Part shown: piece by piece, positions 43,612 to 51,295 of the stretch
Layout of the letters: the number at the start of each line of letters is the position of its first letter
How positions within the stretch are numbered: position 1 is the first letter of the stretch
Assembly (NCBI GenBank): GCA_963836605.1
Contig: CAWIKB010000009.1
Location: 930,001 to 994,000, forward strand
Reading direction: 5' to 3'
Origin: Bog-473 sp963836605
GTDB taxonomy: Bacteria; Actinomycetota; Acidimicrobiia; Acidimicrobiales; RAAP-2
Length of the DNA stretch: 64,000 nt
Made by a program: the position numbers and the translations under genes
Notes under the pieces: model-generated
Databases searched by the model: none
Told to the model about the DNA's origin: nothing
The model's input: only the letters and a program-made list of their open reading frames with translations

Positions 43612-44433
43612 GTGGATACCTGCGAGGAACGCGACCGTCGGGCAGCACGACCTCTGGCCCAGGAACGTTCGAGGTTGTTCGACCAGCAAGCCGAGGCCTA
43701 CGACCGGTTCCGGCCGGCCTATCCCGATGCGGTGATCGATGAGCTGCTCGGTCCGGTGCCTGCGGGCCTGGACGTTCTCGATGTGGGTTGCGGCACCGGG
43801 ATCGCTTCACGGCAGATGGCCCAGCGCGGTGCCAAGGTGCTGGGGGTGGAGCTCGCTCCACGAATGGCCGAGATCGCCCGCGGCCATGGGGTCGAGGTAG
43901 AGATTGCTGCCTTCGAAGGCTGGGACGCTGCTGGTCGCACTTTCGACCGGGTGACTTCGGCGCAGGCCTGGCACTGGCTCGACCTGCCTATCGCCACCGC
44001 GAAGGCGGCCACTGTGCTGCGGCCGGGGGGCAGGCTTGGTCTGATCTGGAACGCGGGTTGTCAGCCCGAAGATCTGGCCGATGCTCTCGAAGAGGTGTAC
44101 GCGAGTGTCGTGCCGCCCGGCGGCCACCGTCTGTTCCGGGGGTACGCGGCCAATCGGTCATCCGACGTGAAGACCGGCCTCGACTCAGAGATCGACGCCG
44201 TCTTAGCGGTGCCCGACTTCGGTGCGCCGACCGAGAAGTGGTTCCCCTGGACGCGGGCCTACGGGCGGGACGAGTACCTCGGCCAGCTTGTCTCACGGAG
44301 CGACCACGCCGCTCTCGAACCAGCGGTCCGAGATCGCCTATTCGAAGCGATCGGCGCGGCTATCGACGATCAGGGCGGCTCGTTTGTCATGAACTTCGAG
44401 ACCGTCCTGATCACCGCGACTCGGTTGAGGTAG
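43612..44433 (+). CDS. Class I SAM-dependent methyltransferase
   Basis: 273 residues from GTG 43612 (VDTCEERDRRAARPLAQERS). QQAEAYDRFRPAYPDAVIDE is the usual opening of this family; motif I is LDVLDVGCGTGIASRQMAQR, then VLGVELAPRMAEIARGHGVE and SAQAWHWLDLPIATAKAATV and LRPGGRLGLIWN. The order matches methyltransferase_11-type enzymes of actinobacteria. The first 70 codons of the longer frame (from 43543) overlap the FN3 relic and are not supported. Acceptor unknown. Confidence 0.87.
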   Translation: MDTCEERDRRAARPLAQERSRLFDQQAEAYDRFRPAYPDAVIDELLGPVPAGLDVLDVGCGTGIASRQMAQRGAKVLGVELAPRMAEIARGHGVEVEIAAFEGWDAAGRTFDRVTSAQAWHWLDLPIATAKAATVLRPGGRLGLIWNAGCQPEDLADALEEVYASVVPPGGHRLFRGYAANRSSDVKTGLDSEIDAVLAVPDFGAPTEKWFPWTRAYGRDEYLGQLVSRSDHAALEPAVRDRLFEAIGAAIDDQGGSFVMNFETVLITATRLR

Positions 44434-44753
44434 CCCGGGGACCGGCGGTCAGCGGCACCATTTGGGCTAAGCCAATCGACGGGCCCCTCAGAAGCTAACC
44501 CAGCGGAGGGTGAGAATATATGAGTACACCGCCCTTGGTCAGCCGGTCTTCAACGGAATGGACCTGCCAGTGTCGGAGGGCCGGATTACGAAAAACCAGA
44601 CTGGCGGATCCAGCCCTGGGACCAGCAACGATAGGCCTTTGAGGGTGCGGTTCTTGCAACACAGCAGCCTCAAACAGCATCAAGAATTCTCTCTTGTGCT
44701 TGCCACATTTGCATGCGCCTGGTTCGACACTTTTGGGACATGGTCAGGGGCGG
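44434..44753. other. 320-base gap with a partial tRNA-Leu-end copy
   Basis: No gene supported; a 42-codon frame from 44520 is not convincing. Bases 44570-44580 (gtgtcggaggg) equal the last bases of the tRNA-Leu gene at 59101 and lie in the same orientation. Confidence 0.45.
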
Positions 44754-45314
44754 TCATGAGGGGATGCGGTAGAGGAGGCGTACGACGCCGTTGTTGAATC
44801 GGTGCTCGTCGAGGAGCTCGAGGTGGGTGCGGAAGCCCGCCGGGAGAGCCGGTTTGCCGCCGCCGACGATCATGGGCCAGACGAACAGCTGGCATTCGTC
44901 GACCAGACCTGCTGCGAAGGCCCGGGCGGCCAGGTTCGCCCCGCCGACGGTGAGATCGCTGGTGGCTGCGGCCTTCAGTTCTTGGACGGCGGCGGGGTCG
45001 AAGTCGCGTTCGAGGCGGGTGGTGGCCGTCGACACGTCGGTCAGGGTCGTGGAGTAGACGACCTTGGCCGCTGCCTGCCAAACGCTCGCGAAGTCGGCCG
45101 TCCGATCGGACAGCATTGCGAGGGCAGGGTTGGTTTCCCAGACGGCCATCGTCTCGTAGAGGCGCCGTCCGTAGAGAAACGTGCCGAAGGATCTCAGCAG
45201 AGCGGTCGTGGCCGCGAACACGTCGTCGTCCGGCTCGTAGAGGTCGAAGGCGCCGTACTGGTCTTCGATGTAGCCGTCGAGGGACGTGTTGGTGACGTAG
45301 ACGAGCTTGGCCAC
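44754..45314 (-). CDS. Dihydrofolate reductase/RibD C-terminal-like protein
   Basis: 186 residues from GTG 45314 (VAKLVYVTNTSLDGYIEDQY). LLRSFGTFLYGRRLYETMAV, VYSTTLTDVSTATTRLERDF, DLTVGGANLAARAFAAGLVD and ECQLFVWPMIVGGGKPALPA are RibD_C hallmarks, including the GGxxL nucleotide loop. It is third in an operon ArsR - SRPBCC - reductase with only four bases before the start. This combination is common in actinobacteria and suggests a regulon controlled by the ArsR-type repressor; the chemistry is unknown. Confidence 0.87.
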   Translation of the reverse strand: MAKLVYVTNTSLDGYIEDQYGAFDLYEPDDDVFAATTALLRSFGTFLYGRRLYETMAVWETNPALAMLSDRTADFASVWQAAAKVVYSTTLTDVSTATTRLERDFDPAAVQELKAAATSDLTVGGANLAARAFAAGLVDECQLFVWPMIVGGGKPALPAGFRTHLELLDEHRFNNGVVRLLYRIPS

Positions 45315-45318
45315 GGCC

Positions 45319-45810
45319 CTACACCTCGACGTCGACCGCGACCGCCTGGACGTCGCGGAAGGTGGCGTCCAGCTTCTCGAACGCCTCGAGCCAGCCCTGG
45401 CTGCTCGGCCCGGCCAGGTGGGCGGGAAGCCATCGACGGATCTCGAGTCGTGTGCTTCCGTCGGGGTGGTCGTGGAACTCGATCCGGAACCTCGTCTCGA
45501 ACGGCTCCAAACCCTCCTGTAACTGGCCGGAGACGTACATGACGCCTTCGAGGAGATCGCCATCGGCAACGTCGGTCAGGTCGATGTAGACGTGGACGCG
45601 GAGGTCGGGCTCGGCGGCAGCGACCTCAGTCCACCGCTGGAAGCCACCGGGGCGGACGTCGAACTCGATCTGGCCCCGTGGCAGCGAGTTCCCGCGTGGG
45701 CCCCACCACATCGCGAGGTGGTCCGGATCGGTGAAGGCCCGGAAGACCAACGCTCGCGGTGCGTCGAACACGCGCGAGACGGCGAGCTGTGGCGTTTCGG
45801 TGTTCATCAA
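45319..45810 (-). CDS. SRPBCC (AHSA1-like) domain protein
   Basis: 163 residues: PQLAVSRVFDAPRALVFRAF, DPDHLAMWWGPRGNSLPRGQ, IEFDVRPGGFQRWTEV, and the C-terminal helix SQGWLEAFEKLDATFRDVQA. START/Bet v1-like fold with a hydrophobic ligand cavity. Its ATG overlaps the stop codon of the ArsR gene (ATGA), so translation is coupled. A second ArsR-SRPBCC pair is found at 49924-50777, where the SRPBCC gene is broken. Confidence 0.9.
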   Translation of the reverse strand: MMNTETPQLAVSRVFDAPRALVFRAFTDPDHLAMWWGPRGNSLPRGQIEFDVRPGGFQRWTEVAAAEPDLRVHVYIDLTDVADGDLLEGVMYVSGQLQEGLEPFETRFRIEFHDHPDGSTRLEIRRWLPAHLAGPSSQGWLEAFEKLDATFRDVQAVAVDVEV

Positions 45811-46160
45811 TGCTCCTTCCTGTCGGTGCGCTCGGCGGCCTGGACCGCCGCGAGGTGAGCGTCGAGGCGATCGAGGGACGAGTCCCAGAAGCGCCTGAAG
45901 CGGTCGATCCAGCCGGCTGCGTCACGAAGCGGGGCGGTCTCCAGGTGGCTGGCACGCCACTTGCCCGATCGCGTTCGCGAGATGAGGGCCGCGTGCTCGA
46001 GCACCTTCAGGTGTCGCGAGACGGCTGGCATCGACATCGGGTGCGGAGCGCTGAGCTCCGTGACCGTTGCGTCGCGCTCCGCCAGCTCGTCGAGGATCGC
46101 CCGACGGGTCGGGTCGGCGAGTGCCGAAAACACTGCGCTCAGTTGGTCGGTGCCTGCCAT
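45807..46160 (-). CDS. ArsR family transcriptional regulator
   Basis: 117 residues: DQLSAVFSALADPTRRAILD, ERDATVTELSAPHPMSMPAV, SRHLKVLEHAALISRTRSGK, the winged helix-turn-helix of ArsR proteins. No metal-binding cysteine pair is visible, placing it among non-metal ArsR proteins that travel with SRPBCC genes. I chose ATG 46160, which begins the family pattern; GTG 46169 is equally placed for a leaderless transcript. A dyad just upstream probably binds this protein. Confidence 0.9.
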   Translation of the reverse strand: MAGTDQLSAVFSALADPTRRAILDELAERDATVTELSAPHPMSMPAVSRHLKVLEHAALISRTRSGKWRASHLETAPLRDAAGWIDRFRRFWDSSLDRLDAHLAAVQAAERTDRKEH

Positions 46161-46174
46161 CACCTCCACTCACT

Positions 46175-46188
46175 TAACGAACTCGTTA
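46175..46188. promoter_or_regulatory. Inverted repeat TAACGA-AC-TCGTTA upstream of the ArsR gene
   Basis: Exact six-base arms at 46175-46180 and 46183-46188, 14 bases before ATG 46160. Position and size suit an autoregulatory ArsR operator. Confidence 0.6.
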
Positions 46189-46359
46189 GGTGTACGCCAG
46201 GGCAGGTCGATCGTCAAGCGTGGATTGGCGAGCGCCGACGAGGCGTTAGTGAGCCTGGACAGCGACTCGACGGTGCCCCAGAACAATGGCCTCAGGTCAC
46301 ACCGGAGCATCTCCTCTCGGAATTGGGCTGCTACGGGCTGCCGTCCTCGACTGCGCATC

Positions 46360-46415
46360 CCGATCAGTTGTGACGGTACCGGCGCTATCCCCATTGCAAC
46401 CTGCGTGACATGGGA
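46360..46415 (+). repeat. Dispersed repeat, copy 1
   Basis: About 80 percent identical by eye to 52312-52369; both begin ccgatcagttgtg and share cgctatcccc and attgcaacctgcgt. The two copies are direct repeats, 5.95 kb apart. No gene product is recognised at this copy. Confidence 0.75.
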
Positions 46416-46563
46416 TCGCCAGGACTGGCACAGCAGACGACACGGATTCTTTGTCAGGGCGGCCGCCGGTTCTCTGGTGGCGGTGCGCCACATACTCTGA
46501 GTGTTGCTCGGACGTCCAACTGGACCGTCGGGTCCGGTCGGACCAAACAGTGCTCTGACCGGA

Positions 46564-46577
46564 GTGTCGGAGGGGGG
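46564..46577 (+). repeat. tRNA-Leu 3'-end copy (candidate attachment site)
   Basis: gtgtcggagggggg, identical over 14 bases to 59100-59113 at the 3' end of the tRNA-Leu gene and in the same orientation. The following bases (ctcgaa) still resemble the T-loop (acttgaa). Confidence 0.55.
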
Positions 46578-46867
46578 CTCGAAACAATGCCCTACCCGCT
46601 ATTGACGCCTATCCGGCATGGGAATCACCCCACGTCGGAGCCAGGACCCATGGCAATTCAGTGCGCGAGGTGGGACTACTGACCTTTGGCTACCCGCTGC
46701 CTGAGGCAGGTCTAGGCACGCCACGGGCCGGCCGGATCCCGTGCTGCTTGCGAATATGAGCTGCCGGTACATTACGACCCGCGGGTTCCCAACTCCAGCC
46801 TGCGGGATCGGGCACCTGCTCGCCAATACGCTAAATCCGTGGCACACGAGACGGGGCGTTCCGACGG

Positions 46868-47572
46868 GTGTCAGTGAAGCTTGCGTTGTCGACCATTCTT
46901 CTGAGCGTCCTCCTCGTAGCGATCCTGGGGTGGCGGACAGGCACAGCTACCGCTCAAAGAGTCTCGACTCCCTCCCTAGAGAGGTCGCGAGCGATCCCCA
47001 AGCTCGTCCCGGCCCCGAGCCAGTTGCGAGGCGAATGTGTCTCGGCGGCTACTCGCTTGGGGTTCCCCGTACCGTGTCCGCAACTCGTACCCTCCCTCGC
47101 GGGCCGTGCGATGTCGTGCCCCCGACCCGTGGGCGCTGCGTCCGCACTTCCCCCGTGTGTCGGAGTGGAGGGAGCGGTTCAGTATTCCATCTTCTCCCTT
47201 GACTTCTACGGCTTCGATGTGCCCAAGGGCTACTCAGGAATCAATGGCAGACCAGTAGGTCATATGACTCTTGAAGCCCACCGAATCGCTGATGATCCGT
47301 TGAAGCCATGCATTGGCGGGAGAATCATAGGAACGCCACGCATTGGGATCTGGACCACGAGCGAGTTCACCTGCCCGAACGACAGTCCGTTCATCCAGCG
47401 AGAAGCTGTGCATGGAGAGGGAACCTACGTCGGTCACCTCGCCCTTGCTTGGACGAAAGGCGGGATCAGCTACATCGCCAGCGCCCACGGTCGCACGACG
47501 GCGAATCTCACCCTCTTGAAGATGTTTGTTCACTCCATCGCCCTCGTATTGCCGGACGATTCGTCAGGCTGA
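46868..47572 (+). CDS. Secreted protein, function unknown
   Basis: 234 residues from GTG 46868. A signal peptide (VKLALSTILLSVLLVAILGW, cleavage likely after the TGTATAQ segment) precedes a mature part with several cysteines (RGECVSAATRLGFPVPCPQL, RAMSCPRPV, LPPCVGVEG, PLKPCIGGR, SEFTCPNDS), suggesting disulfides. C-terminal GEGTYVGHLALAWTKGGISY and LTLLKMFVHSIALVLP look like a compact beta/alpha domain. No family recognised. It stands alone, convergent with another secreted orphan. Confidence 0.7.
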   Translation: MSVKLALSTILLSVLLVAILGWRTGTATAQRVSTPSLERSRAIPKLVPAPSQLRGECVSAATRLGFPVPCPQLVPSLAGRAMSCPRPVGAASALPPCVGVEGAVQYSIFSLDFYGFDVPKGYSGINGRPVGHMTLEAHRIADDPLKPCIGGRIIGTPRIGIWTTSEFTCPNDSPFIQREAVHGEGTYVGHLALAWTKGGISYIASAHGRTTANLTLLKMFVHSIALVLPDDSSG

Positions 47573-47671
47573 GGGGCACGCCGCTTTGCCAAAGTGTCCC
47601 ACCGTCCCGTTGGCGTACTGGACACTTCTGATGCGCTCAACCCATGCCCTGTGCTAAGCACTCCTCGCCAA

Positions 47672-48253
47672 TCAGGACGAGGTGCTGCACCGTCCCGCGA
47701 AGAACGACAGAACGATGTGGCTCGACTTCCGCTGTCTGCCGACCCGCACGTCGAGGGGAACGCAGCCCCGTTGCCGACCATCGGTGAACCGGAAGCTCTG
47801 GGGAAAGAACCCGGGCTTGTGCAGACAGGCCCGGTACGTGACGGACACACTGCCTTGGCTTGCCGACCATGGGTTCTGTTGCACCACGTAGGACCTCGCA
47901 CCACGGGCGATCGTCATGGTCACCGTGGCCCCCGGATAGACAACCGGGGGGAGCTTGTACCCGGTGAGTTGAGCCAGTCGGGGCGAGTTGGGCGGATTCG
48001 CGGTCGCCAGGCGGAGCGCCTGAGGGAAATACCCAGGGCCGAATCCGATGTCATGCGGCCCGACCGGGGGCAGAGTGCCGAAGAACTGCGTCGCTTCTTC
48101 AGAGCAGGTGAGGATCTGTGGGTGTGCCGGAGTGCCGACAACAGTGGAAGAACCGCTCGCGTCTGAGAAGCCACAGGGGCCATAGACGAGGACGAGAACC
48201 GCGAAGGCAATCCCGGAATGCCACCACCGGTGCCCGCGAAGTCTCGTACCCAC
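47672..48253 (-). CDS. Secreted protein, function unknown
   Basis: 193 residues. A basic start, MGTRLRGHRWWHSGIAFAVL, leads to an export segment ending near CGFSDASGS, which could be a lipobox (VYGPC). The mature part has TCSEEATQFFGTLPPVGPHD, LTGYKLPPVVYPGATVTMTI and SSHIVLSFFAGRCSTSS with four cysteines. No recognised domain. It is convergent with the secreted orphan ending at 47572. Confidence 0.65.
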   Translation of the reverse strand: MGTRLRGHRWWHSGIAFAVLVLVYGPCGFSDASGSSTVVGTPAHPQILTCSEEATQFFGTLPPVGPHDIGFGPGYFPQALRLATANPPNSPRLAQLTGYKLPPVVYPGATVTMTIARGARSYVVQQNPWSASQGSVSVTYRACLHKPGFFPQSFRFTDGRQRGCVPLDVRVGRQRKSSHIVLSFFAGRCSTSS

Positions 48254-48396
48254 ACAACTATGATGGCCTGTCCACGCTGCGACGGTGGCCTGCCCCGATG
48301 GTGCCGTTTGAGGCGCATGCCACTCTCGCGAGCATGGTCCCGCCGCGACCGCTCTAGCCGGAATGGCCGTGCGTTAGCCGAGCCCGGGAAGAACTA

Positions 48397-48726
48397 TCAG
48401 CCACTCACGAACGTCCTGGCCTCGTCGAGGAAAGTGCTCCATTCGTCTTCATCAGGAATCGGCAGAGCGACCCATTCGCGAAACACCCGTCCGTTGGGCG
48501 CGAACGAGATTCCACGCCCCGACGAAACCAGGTCCGTGACTCGGTCAGCGGGCAGTTTCACAACCAGGTGGCCCGTCGCGCGCTCGACACAGGCAAAGAA
48601 TTGTGCGTTCACTCGCAGGCATGGGTACCCCATCATCGTGCTGCGAGTCACTGCTGGGTGTGCCAAGAGGGTATTGGACAGCTTCCAGAACAGGTCCTCG
48701 GATCGGGACACGGGGCCATCAGGCAT
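48397..48726 (-). CDS. TfoX N-terminal / MmcQ-like small protein
   Basis: 109 residues from ATG 48726. LFWKLSNTLLAHPAVTRSTM, MGYPCLRVNAQFFACVERAT, HLVVKLPADRVTDLVSSGRG, and FAPNGRVFREWVALP correspond to the TfoX_N pattern (GxPCLRxNGKFFA...VKLPxxR). Such proteins are of unclear function and often sit beside regulators. Its start overlaps the 3' end of the HxlR gene by eight bases, so it is the last gene of a three-gene operon. Confidence 0.8.
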   Translation of the reverse strand: MPDGPVSRSEDLFWKLSNTLLAHPAVTRSTMMGYPCLRVNAQFFACVERATGHLVVKLPADRVTDLVSSGRGISFAPNGRVFREWVALPIPDEDEWSTFLDEARTFVSG

Positions 48727-49387
48727 CGGCCGGCTCAGCGTCGTAACGCAGAACGTACCCAGTAGCGGCGAGCCACCGAGGCCATGCATCAGCGTTCCCG
48801 GAGAGAATGACCTTCCCCGCGCTGATTCCGTCTTCCCAGCTGAGCTGGCCAGCAGCCCAGCGATCCATGAATGCGGATGTCGTGCTCACCACCAGCTCTG
48901 CGGCGAACGGTTCGCCCGGAGATTGCTCAAGATAACCCCCGGCGAATCGCAGGGTGGTCGGCTTCCCATCGACGGTGAGCCCGAATTCGGCATCATCGAG
49001 CCCCTCGAGACCCTCAACGTAGTGGAGGTCGAAGACGCGCTTTTCGGAGCCGTCGGCCGCGGGGTCGGTGAGGAACTCGACTCCCCACCGCCTCAACGCT
49101 GCGAGCGCGTCATCGAGGGCGTTGCCCTTCTCGGTCACCTGGTAGACGACGCCCTCGCCGACACCTCCCGCTCGACGCTCCACGATGCCCGCAGTCTCAA
49201 GTTTGCGGAGGCGTTCGGCCAAGACGGTGGTACTGATGCCCGGGAGTCGACGGGCGAGGTCGCTGTAGCGACTTGATCGCTTCATCAGTTCCTGCATGAT
49301 GACAAGTGTCCAGCGGTCCCCGACGACATCGAGGGCCCGCGCCAGCGGACAGAAGCGGCCATAACCAGACCATGGCGCCTTGGGCAT
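48719..49387 (-). CDS. HxlR family regulator fused to SCP2-like domain
   Basis: 222 residues from ATG 49387. The N-terminal HxlR winged helix has YGRFCPLARALDVVGDRWTL, VIMQELMKRSSRYSDLARRL and PGISTTVLAERLRKLETAGI. The C-terminal half (about residues 110-222: YLEQSPGEPFAAELVVSTTS, FMDRWAAGQLSWEDGISAGK) resembles an SCP2 sterol-carrier domain, a known combination in which the domain may bind a lipid effector. It is central in an operon with a SnoaL-like and a TfoX-like gene; 7 bases separate it from the former. Confidence 0.85.
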   Translation of the reverse strand: MPKAPWSGYGRFCPLARALDVVGDRWTLVIMQELMKRSSRYSDLARRLPGISTTVLAERLRKLETAGIVERRAGGVGEGVVYQVTEKGNALDDALAALRRWGVEFLTDPAADGSEKRVFDLHYVEGLEGLDDAEFGLTVDGKPTTLRFAGGYLEQSPGEPFAAELVVSTTSAFMDRWAAGQLSWEDGISAGKVILSGNADAWPRWLAATGYVLRYDAEPADA

Positions 49388-49394
49388 GGTTGGT

Positions 49395-49757
49395 TCAGCT
49401 TGTCGGCATGAGTGCGGCCATCGCCGCGGTGTCGAACAGCAGGAGGGACGACACAAGCTTGCCGTTTCGCACCACCGACCATTCGGCCATCGCGAGCGAC
49501 CCGGCACCGATCGGGGTCTCGACCTTGAAGTCGTAGATCGAGCACACCTCGTCGCCATCAACCCACTGGCGGTGCATCTCGTAGCCCCGCACGATTGGCC
49601 CGAGCCCGGCCGATCCCGCCAGGAAGTCGGCCTTGTTGTTCGCCTGGAGGATCGGACCCGCGAAGGTGAAGTCATCGGTCAACACCTCCGCCGCTCCATC
49701 GACGTCGCCTGAAGTGAATCGCTCGAGGTAGGCCCTGAACACTTCTGCGCCTGACAT
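49395..49757 (-). CDS. SnoaL/NTF2-like protein
   Basis: 120 residues: MSGAEVFRAYLERFTSGDVD, GAAEVLTDDFTFAGPILQAN, SIYDFKVETPIGAGSLAMAE, WSVVRNGKLVSSLLLFDTAA. Cone-shaped alpha+beta fold of the SnoaL/NTF2 class, which includes isomerases, hydrolases and binding proteins. ATG 49757 has AAGGAGATGAC directly upstream, a very strong ribosome site. It is the first gene of the SnoaL-HxlR-TfoX operon and lies behind the palindrome at 49772-49793. Confidence 0.85.
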   Translation of the reverse strand: MSGAEVFRAYLERFTSGDVDGAAEVLTDDFTFAGPILQANNKADFLAGSAGLGPIVRGYEMHRQWVDGDEVCSIYDFKVETPIGAGSLAMAEWSVVRNGKLVSSLLLFDTAAMAALMPTS

Positions 49758-49771
49758 GTCATCTCCTTTTG

Positions 49772-49793
49772 TAATAAGAGAGCGCTCTTATTA
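49772..49793. promoter_or_regulatory. Palindromic operator TAATAAGAG-AGCG-CTCTTATTA
   Basis: Exact nine-base arms around four bases, 14 bases upstream of ATG 49757. AT-rich in a GC-rich setting. Probably the autoregulatory site of the HxlR protein encoded by the second gene. Confidence 0.75.
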
Positions 49794-49923
49794 TAGAGGT
49801 CAATCTGTCAGTCGTCCATTCTGTTGTGCCAGCCCGCCCTGGGCGAGGGACTCGATTGACAGCCGCCGGAGGGGTGAGTATTTTCCGTATCGATTAATTA
49901 TCTATCTTGGAAAGTATGGTGCC

Positions 49924-50286
49924 ATGAGCACGGCGATCGACGAGGACCGGCTCAGCGAGACCTTCGCCGCACTGGCCAACTCGACCCGGCGAGCGATCCT
50001 GGACCGCCTCGCAGAAGGTGCTGCGACCGTCAACGAGCTCGCCGAACCCTTCGCGATGAAGCTTCCCGCTATTTCGAAGCACATCAAGGTGCTCGAACGG
50101 GCCGGGCTGGTCAGGCGCAGTCACCAGGCCCAGTACCGACCGTGCGCCCTCGACGCGGCACCACTCGCGAAAGTCTCGACCTGGGCCGAGCAGTACCGGC
50201 CCGTGTGGGAAGCCCGCTTCTACCGGATGGACGACTACCTCACTCAACTCCAACTTCAACGAAAGACAGGCATACACGATGACTGA
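49924..50286 (+). CDS. ArsR family transcriptional regulator
   Basis: 120 residues from ATG 49924. DRLSETFAALANSTRRAILD, RLAEGAATVNELAEPFAMKL, PAISKHIKVLERAGLVRRSH, QAQYRPCALDAAPLAKVSTW are those of the ArsR group paired with SRPBCC genes. The open frame up to 49756 has no matching similarity. The SRPBCC gene overlaps its last eight bases. Like the regulator at 45807, it lacks a metal-site cysteine pattern. Confidence 0.9.
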   Translation: MSTAIDEDRLSETFAALANSTRRAILDRLAEGAATVNELAEPFAMKLPAISKHIKVLERAGLVRRSHQAQYRPCALDAAPLAKVSTWAEQYRPVWEARFYRMDDYLTQLQLQRKTGIHDD

Positions 50287-50777
50287 CGAGACGGGTCCGG
50301 AGAACGCAGTGGTGATCGAACGCAGCTTCGATGCGCCGGTGGCCCTGATCTGGCAGATGTGGACCAACCCCGAACACTTCAAGGCGTGTACGGACCCGAA
50401 GGCGCCACCATCCCGGTCGCCAAGTTGGACGTGAGCGTGAGCGGCACTCGACTGGTGTGCATGGAAATGCGATCCCCGGACGGCTCGATGCAGATGTGGT
50501 TCGCCGGCGAGTACCGCGACGTCGTCGAGAACGAGCGGCTCGTCTACAGCGAGTACTCTCCGACGAGAACGGCAACGTGATATCACCCGCGGACATTGGC
50601 ATGCCCGACGGGCATCCGATGGTGACTGAGGTCCGGGTCGACCTCGAGGACGTGGGCGGCCGCACGAAGATGGTGATGACCCATTCCGGCATCCCAGCAG
50701 GTTCCCCGGGCGCCGCTGGATGGACGATGGCGTTCGCAAAGCTGACCGCCTACGTGGAGACCCAGCGCGACCTATGA
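50279..50777 (+). pseudogene. SRPBCC (AHSA1-like) gene with two single-base deletions
   Basis: Frame one gives VVIERSFDAPVALIWQMWTN, PEHFKA; frame two YGPEGATIPVAKLDVSVSGT, MQMWFAGEYRDVVENERLVY; frame three SDENGNVISPADIGMPDGHP, MVTEVRVDLEDVGGRTKMVM, GWTMAFAKLTAYVETQRDL. Joined, they make a normal protein of about 165 residues. The shifts are a missing base at about 50386 (AAG GCG TG. TAC) and another at about 50557. The gene overlaps the ArsR stop and would be cotranscribed with it. Confidence 0.85.
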
Positions 50778-51295
50778 CGCCTATATTTTCGGACTCGGTG
50801 CGAGAGCGTACGACGTGGACAACGCGGATATTCAGGCGGTCGTTTAGTAGGGAGCTTTTCGTGGTAGGTACTCCACCGCGGGTCGTCGGTCTGGTCACCA
50901 CCACCACCGAACCGGGGGGTGTTGCAATCCGCCAGGCCGGCCACCCAGGACTCGGAGTCGGAACCGACATGGCGTTCGGCCCGCCGGCGCCACCGCTCGG
51001 TCATGTGGTCGAGCCGGCCGTACTCCTTTTGGGGCCGGGTCTTGAGCGTCGCCCGCTGGCTCGCCCTGAATGAGATGATGAATGGATGGGGGTCGCTTGA
51101 TCGCGTCATGACACTGCTGAAGATCTAGGCAACCAACGCCAAGGCTACGCTGGTAGGCGGAGAGCCGGGAAGCCTGGTCGGCACATCGATAGCGCACGCC
51201 ACCTAGGAGCGGGATATGCGTCACCTAGCTCCGCCCAACAGGCTCACGCAACCGCTCCCGTGTCGAGGCCCGGGTGCCAAGACGGACTCTGAGCA
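50778..51295. other. 518-base region without a recognised gene
   Basis: Open frames on both strands are short and overlap; one minus-strand frame (50750-51109) has helical stretches such as HMTERWRRRAERHVGSDSES but no family or start signal. No repeat seen. Confidence 0.4.

Larger units (their letters stand above)
46189..46867. other. About 680 bases without a gene, holding two repeat copies
   Basis: No frame shows convincing coding character. Two repeats fall here: the 56-bp dispersed repeat (46360-46415) and a 14-base copy of the tRNA-Leu 3' end (46564-46577). The region may be an island boundary. Confidence 0.5.

Noticed and set aside
44520..44648. 42-codon frame with a GAGGGTGAG-like ribosome site
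   Set aside because: Composition is not protein-like and it contains the tRNA-end repeat; evidence too thin.
50750..51109. Minus-strand frame with a basic helical segment
   Set aside because: No start signal, no family, and overlapping alternatives of equal quality; left as unexplained sequence.
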